A stretch of DNA of 9,150 bases from Thermoplasmata archaeon UBA184 (GTDB taxonomy: Archaea; Thermoplasmatota; Thermoplasmata; Lutacidiplasmatales; UBA184): contig DAEB01000040.1 of the NCBI GenBank assembly GCA_002495185.1, positions 110,254-119,403 of the forward strand. Reading direction: 5' to 3'. Both the position numbers and the translations under genes were made by a program. Numbering within the stretch: the stretch's first letter is position 1; each line of letters begins with the position of its first letter. Shown in pieces: positions 6,073 to 9,150 of the stretch. Below the pieces are notes generated by a model. It was not told the origin of the DNA. It saw only the letters and a program-made list of their open reading frames with translations, and ran no database searches.

Positions 6073-7074
6073 ATGACGCCGCCTCGCTTCGGGACGTTCT
6101 CGATCGTGGCCTTCGAGCGAGAGACCGCGACGTGGGGGATCGCCGTGCAATCGAAGTTCATCGCCGTGGGGGCGGTCGTTCCGTTCGCCGAGGCCGGCGC
6201 GGGCGCGATCGCGACGCAGGCCCTCGCGAACACGACGTACGGGCCGAACGGCCTGGCGCTCCTCCGCCAGGGGGTCTCCGCGCCCGAGGTCGTCCGTCGT
6301 TTGACGGAAGCCGACTCGGGACGCGACGAACGTCAGCTGGGAGTCGTCGACGCCCAGGGAGGCTCCGCGTCGTTCACGGGCTCGAAGTGCATGGAGTGGG
6401 CGGGCCACGAGACGGGCGAGGGGTTCGCCTGTCAGGGGAACATCCTCTTCGGCCCCGGAGTCGTCCGGGCGATGGCGCGGACCTACGAGTCGACCGGTGG
6501 GGACATCCTCGACCGCCTCCTCGCGGCGCTCGCCGCCGGCCAGCGGGAGGGGGGCGACCGGCGGGGGATGCAGTCCGCCGCGCTCTACGCCGTGCGCAAG
6601 GGCGGGGGATACGAAGGTGGCAACGACCGCTGGGTCGACATCCGGGTCGACGAGCATCCCTCTCCGATCGAGGAGCTGAAGCGGATCTTCCAGGTGTACG
6701 ACATGACGATGCTCACCCGGGAGGACCCGGCGACCCTCCTCACGATCGAGGGGGACGTCGCCCAAGGTCTCCAGCACGACCTCGGCGTGCTCGGCTACTA
6801 CACCGGCCGGCTGACGGGGACCTGGGACCCGGTGAGCCAGGCGGCGTTCACGCGATTCCTCGGGGAGCACAACTTCGAGAACAAGGCGCGAACGGACGGC
6901 AAGGTCTGGCCGTCGATCGTGAACTACCTCAAGGAGCGAGCTCGCGCGGAGACCGAACGCAGAACCCACACGGCGCCGATCGTTCCGGGCGCGCTCAGCC
7001 GGGGGCCCGGCGCCCCGGACCCCGGGGGGAGCCCATCACGACCGCCGAAGAAGAAGGGGTCGGGGTCGAGCTGA
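6073..7074 (+). CDS. DUF1028 family Ntn-hydrolase-fold protein with C-terminal peptidoglycan-binding-like domain
   Basis: Residues 6-205 of this 333-aa protein match the DUF1028 family, which has an N-terminal-nucleophile hydrolase fold and is usually annotated as a putative amidohydrolase or peptidase; no reaction is established here. Recognisable blocks are TFSIVAFE near the N terminus, WGIAVQSKFIAVGAVVPFAEAG (21-42), ATQALANTTYGPNG (47-60), QGNILFGPGVV (121-131) and the basic/acidic run RVDEHPSPIEEL (191-202). Residues 221-289 resemble the peptidoglycan-binding-like domain often attached to DUF1028 (LQHDLGVLGYYTGRLTG then AFTRFLGEHNF). The last 45 residues are a Gly/Pro/Ser/Lys-rich tail. 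No signal peptide is seen, so it is presumably cytoplasmic. The ATG lies 29 nt after a TATA-like box; the open frame further upstream belongs to the preceding gene region. Confidence 0.9.
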   Translation: MTPPRFGTFSIVAFERETATWGIAVQSKFIAVGAVVPFAEAGAGAIATQALANTTYGPNGLALLRQGVSAPEVVRRLTEADSGRDERQLGVVDAQGGSASFTGSKCMEWAGHETGEGFACQGNILFGPGVVRAMARTYESTGGDILDRLLAALAAGQREGGDRRGMQSAALYAVRKGGGYEGGNDRWVDIRVDEHPSPIEELKRIFQVYDMTMLTREDPATLLTIEGDVAQGLQHDLGVLGYYTGRLTGTWDPVSQAAFTRFLGEHNFENKARTDGKVWPSIVNYLKERARAETERRTHTAPIVPGALSRGPGAPDPGGSPSRPPKKKGSGSS

Positions 7075-7310
7075 CGATCCGGCTCCGGGGAACGTTCCCG
7101 GACGCGGCGACCGCCCAGCGCGTGGTCGAGGCGGTGCGGGCCGACAACCCCTCGTTCGTCACGGTCGAGGCCGACGGTCGCGACATCGAGGTCCGTCTTT
7201 CGGCGAGCTCGGCGTCCAGCGCCCGGACGACGCTCGAGGACCTCCTCGCCTGCCTCCGGGCGGCCGAGCGGGCCCTATCGGAGCCGAGCGCGGACCCGAA
7301 GGTCGGCTAG
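7071..7310 (+). CDS. KEOPS complex subunit Pcc1-like protein, non-canonical start
   Basis: This is a protein of about 79 aa resembling Pcc1, the small dimerising subunit of KEOPS, which makes the N6-threonylcarbamoyl-adenosine modification of ANN-decoding tRNAs. It shows the family pattern: a strand TIRLRGTFPD, a helix AATAQRVVEAVRADN, then VTVEADGRDIEVRLSA and a final helix SSARTTLEDLLACLRAAERAL. No ATG, GTG or TTG occurs in frame before the domain. I used CTG at 7071, which would overlap the DUF1028 stop as CTGA, mirroring the GTGA and ATGA junctions at 830 and 1957. ATC at 7035, after GGGGGGAG, is an alternative giving about 91 aa; GTG at 7122 would cut off the first strand and part of the first helix. 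Family call moderately sure; start unsure. Confidence 0.65.
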   Translation: MTIRLRGTFPDAATAQRVVEAVRADNPSFVTVEADGRDIEVRLSASSASSARTTLEDLLACLRAAERALSEPSADPKVG

Positions 7311-7316
7311 ATAAAC
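7308..7316 (+). promoter_or_regulatory. TATA-like box of the CPBP protease gene
   Basis: TAGATAAAC is centred about 26 nt before the ATG at 7338 and includes the TAG stop of the Pcc1-like gene. It is the only A/T-rich spot in this region, and no Shine-Dalgarno sequence precedes the ATG, so a leaderless transcript is likely. Confidence 0.5.
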
Positions 7317-7337
7317 GGACCGCCTTCTCGGTGCGGG

Positions 7338-8189
7338 ATGGCCGACCCGAACTGGGGGCCGGTGCCCGGCGGACCTCGCCCGGCCCCCCTCGAACGGTAC
7401 GCGCTCGGCGTCGTCATCACGGTCTTCGCGGTCGTCAGCCAGTACTTCGTGCCGTCGCTCGTCCCGGCGTCTCTCCTCCTCTACGGGAACCTGCTCGGTT
7501 CCGTCGCCATCGTCTACGGGGTCCCGATCGTGGCGTTCGCCCTCCTGGTCGGTGGGGCTCCCCTCCGCGATTGGGACCACCGGATGGGGCTCGCGGCGTG
7601 GCAGGGACTCCGGTTCTACGGCCTCCTGATGCTCCTTTCGCTGCTCGTCTTCCTCGCGCTGACCATCGTCTACGAGGTCCTCGACCCCGGCGCTCTCCAG
7701 GTCCTCCAGCAGCCGTCTCCGCCGCTCGAGCAGGCGGCGGGCAACCCCTGGTTCTGGGTCGGGTTCTCGTTCGTGGCCGGGGCAGCTGAGGAGGTAATCT
7801 TCCGGGGGTTCATCTTCGGCTACTGGAGGGACCGGCCGGGCAATTGGATCGGTCCGGCCCTCTGGACCAGCGCGGTGTTCGCCGGGGTCCACCTGTACTA
7901 CGGGATCACCTATGGGGCCGCCTCCCCGCTCGTCTACCCTACCCTGTTCCTCCTGGGGTTCGCGTTCGCCGCGACGTACCGGTTCTCGGGAGGGAATCTG
8001 GTCGTACCGGCGGCGCTCCATGGCGCCCACGACGCGCTCGCGTTCTTCGAGCTCGTCTCGAAGGACCTCGCGCTCGTCTTGAGCTATCTCCTGATCTTCG
8101 TCGGGGCCGTGATCGCGCTCGTCGACTACCTCGGAGGGGATCCCGAGCCCTCCGCGCCGTTCGGACCCGCGAGCGGACGGGGAGGATGA
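7338..8189 (+). CDS. CPBP family intramembrane metalloprotease (Abi/CAAX-type)
   Basis: This 283-aa polytopic membrane protein belongs to the CPBP family, relatives of the Rce1 CAAX protease and bacterial Abi proteins. The three family motifs are present in order: E151-E-V-I-F-R156, F181-A-G-V-H185, and the N220/H228 block GNLVVPAALHGAHD. Together they supply the glutamates and histidines of the metal site within the membrane. Hydrophobic segments lie about 22-48, 50-73, 91-113, 138-150, 170-186, 198-215 and 244-265; the N terminus is a short Pro/Gly-rich cytoplasmic stretch. Archaeal members have been given roles from prenylated-protein cleavage to unknown housekeeping; the substrate is not evident. 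The ATG follows a TATA-like box by 26 nt. The gene ends 16 nt before the stop of the convergent VOC gene. Confidence 0.93.
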   Translation: MADPNWGPVPGGPRPAPLERYALGVVITVFAVVSQYFVPSLVPASLLLYGNLLGSVAIVYGVPIVAFALLVGGAPLRDWDHRMGLAAWQGLRFYGLLMLLSLLVFLALTIVYEVLDPGALQVLQQPSPPLEQAAGNPWFWVGFSFVAGAAEEVIFRGFIFGYWRDRPGNWIGPALWTSAVFAGVHLYYGITYGAASPLVYPTLFLLGFAFAATYRFSGGNLVVPAALHGAHDALAFFELVSKDLALVLSYLLIFVGAVIALVDYLGGDPEPSAPFGPASGRGG

Positions 8190-8205
8190 CCGGGGTCCCG
8201 AAAGC

Positions 8206-8592
8206 CTACGTCATCTCGTGGGAGATCAGCTCGATCCACACTCCGTCCGGACCTTCGTAGTAGGCGAGCGCGACCTTCCCGCGCCATCGGATCTCGTCGA
8301 CGAGCTTCGCGCCGGCCGCGCGCAGTCTCCGACCAGCGGCCGCCATGTTCTGCACGCGGACTCCGAGGTGGTCGAGGCCCTCTCCGAGCGTGTACGGGGT
8401 CGCGTACTTCGACCCCTTGGGATACCAGTTCAGCTCCAGGTGCTGGTGCGATGCCCGGTCCTCGAGGAGGACCCAGACGCCGCCGTGCGGCATCCGCCCC
8501 CGGCTCTTCTCGACGAGCCCCAGGCCCTTCGTGTAGAACCGGAGCGATTTCGCGAGGTTCGTGACCCGGATCCCCGAGTAATCGAGGAACAT
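8206..8592 (-). CDS. VOC (glyoxalase/dioxygenase fold) family protein
   Basis: This 128-aa single-module pair of beta-alpha-beta-beta-beta repeats belongs to the vicinal oxygen chelate superfamily. Repeat one runs GIRVTNLAKSLRFYTKGLGL to HLELNWYP (7-57), repeat two LDHLGVRVQNM to GVWIELISH (73-125). Likely metal ligands are E53, H75 and E121; the usual first-strand histidine is replaced by Y5. Members include lactoylglutathione lyase, fosfomycin resistance proteins and dioxygenases, but many short archaeal ones are of unknown reaction, and I would not call this glyoxalase I. The ATG lies 25 nt downstream (on this strand) of a TATA-like box, with no Shine-Dalgarno sequence. It converges on the protease gene and diverges from the CoA-binding gene. 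Confidence 0.88.
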   Translation of the reverse strand: MFLDYSGIRVTNLAKSLRFYTKGLGLVEKSRGRMPHGGVWVLLEDRASHQHLELNWYPKGSKYATPYTLGEGLDHLGVRVQNMAAAGRRLRAAGAKLVDEIRWRGKVALAYYEGPDGVWIELISHEMT

Positions 8593-8611
8593 GCGCTCGG
8601 GAGCGCGCGCC

Positions 8612-8631
8612 CGCTTTTACGGGTTTCAGCC
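8612..8631 (-). promoter_or_regulatory. TATA-like box and BRE-like element of the VOC gene
   Basis: Read on the minus strand, GTAAAAGCG (plus-strand 8612-8620) is centred about 25 nt before the ATG at 8592. It is preceded by a purine-rich GAAACCC (8621-8627) in the position of the TFB recognition element. The combination is one of the better archaeal promoter candidates here and predicts a leaderless mRNA. It lies in the 94-nt divergent gap shared with the CoA-binding gene. Confidence 0.55.
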
Positions 8632-8686
8632 CGCCGCGACCCCTCACCCGTCAGCATCAAGAACCGCATGCGGTGTCGCGCCCCGG

Positions 8687-9121
8687 ATGACGACGCGCGA
8701 CGACGAGATGCGGAGCCTGCTGACCCGCGCGCGAACGATCGCCGTGGTCGGGCTTTCCGACAAGCCCGAGCGGGACTCGAACGAGGTCGCGCGCTACCTC
8801 CAGTCGGTGGGGTACCGGATCGTCCCCGTGAACCCGATGCTCACCGAGGTCCTCGGCGAGCGGGCGTATCCATCGCTCGCGGCGGTCCCGGCGGACCTCC
8901 CGGTCGACATCGTCGATGTCTTTCGTCGGAGCGACCAGGTCCCCCCCGTCGTGGACGAGGCGATCGCGCGGCACGACCCGGTCGTCTGGATGCAGCTCGG
9001 GGTCCAGAACGCCGAAGCCGCCGCCCGGGCTCGCTCAGCGGGATTGACCGTCTTCGAGGACCTCTGCATCATGGTCCAGCACCGACGACTTCTTGGCCCG
9101 CACGCTTCTCGAGTCACCTAG
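8687..9121 (+). CDS. CoA-binding domain protein (YccU-like)
   Basis: This 144-aa protein consists of one Rossmann-type CoA-binding domain of the kind found alone in E. coli YccU and as the N-terminal part of succinyl-CoA synthetase alpha and ADP-forming acyl-CoA synthetases. Seen are TIAVVGLSDKPERDS (17-31), a glycine/serine turn that would contact the CoA phosphate; YRIVPVNP (43-50), VDIVDVFRRS (73-82), VWMQLGV (100-106) and a final EDLCIMVQHRRL. The fold is complete and no catalytic domain follows, so it probably binds CoA or an acyl-CoA without acting as a synthetase; the role is unknown. I chose ATG 8687 (domain begins about 16 residues later) over ATG 8591, which would overlap the divergent VOC start and its promoter. 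A weak CATCAAGAA at 8655-8663 is the only candidate TATA-like site. Confidence 0.87.
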   Translation: MTTRDDEMRSLLTRARTIAVVGLSDKPERDSNEVARYLQSVGYRIVPVNPMLTEVLGERAYPSLAAVPADLPVDIVDVFRRSDQVPPVVDEAIARHDPVVWMQLGVQNAEAAARARSAGLTVFEDLCIMVQHRRLLGPHASRVT

Positions 9122-9129
9122 GGTTTCCC

Positions 9130-9150
9130 ATGTCGGCCACCGCTCGTCCG
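9130..9150 (+). CDS. Possible start of next gene, cut by window end
   Basis: An ATG 8 nt after the preceding stop opens a frame (MSATARP) that stays open to the window end. Seven codons are too few to identify a product, and no ribosome binding site precedes it. The close spacing suggests a co-transcribed gene. Confidence 0.3.

Noticed and set aside
6132..7074. Upstream extension of the Pcc1-like frame starting at a GTG at 6132
   Set aside because: The translation is Arg/Gly/Pro-rich noise inside the DUF1028 gene; only the part after about 7035 looks like real protein, so the open frame is fortuitous.
8190..8205. Terminator between the convergent protease and VOC genes
   Set aside because: The 16-nt gap is GC-rich with no T tract on either strand, so no signal can be supported.

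Overview
The window looks like ordinary chromosomal DNA from a GC-rich archaeon, probably a Euryarchaeota/Thermoplasmatota-type lineage. Three things point that way. A digeranylgeranylglycerophospholipid-type reductase sits next to a small ferredoxin, which is archaeal membrane-lipid chemistry. A short ORF resembles the KEOPS subunit Pcc1. Several genes start about 25-30 nt downstream of a short A/T box in otherwise GC-rich DNA, the layout expected for archaeal TATA promoters and leaderless mRNAs. The lineage is an inference; no rRNA or tRNA gene is present to fix it.

Layout, left to right. (1) Positions 1-2496 hold a tightly packed plus-strand cluster: the 3' part of an ABC exporter ATPase, its ABC-2 permease (GTGA overlap) and a flavin-reductase-like FMN-binding protein (ATGA overlap). 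(2) Positions 2538-4999 form a redox and lipid block: a thioredoxin reductase with its own TATA-like box, then a 2[4Fe-4S] ferredoxin with another box, followed after 24 nt and a strong Shine-Dalgarno sequence by geranylgeranyl reductase. Ferredoxin and reductase probably act together to saturate isoprenoid lipid chains. (3) Positions 5050-6046 encode two unrecognised small proteins that share a TPR-like helical hairpin. (4) Positions 6073-7310 encode a DUF1028 Ntn-hydrolase-fold protein with a C-terminal peptidoglycan-binding-like domain, overlapped or abutted by the Pcc1-like ORF, which has no normal start codon. (5) Positions 7338-8189 encode a CPBP (Abi/CAAX-type) membrane protease. It converges on a minus-strand VOC/glyoxalase-fold gene (8592-8206), which diverges from a YccU-like CoA-binding protein (8687-9121). 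A further gene may begin at 9130.

Plus-strand genes dominate and spacing is short, with no intergenic stretch over 300 bases. I saw no mobile element, CRISPR array, RNA gene or defence island. The best leads are the Pcc1-like ORF without a canonical start, the hypothetical gene pair, and the DUF1028 protein with a cell-wall-binding-like domain in an apparent archaeon. I do not see convincing evidence for a wholly new biological system.
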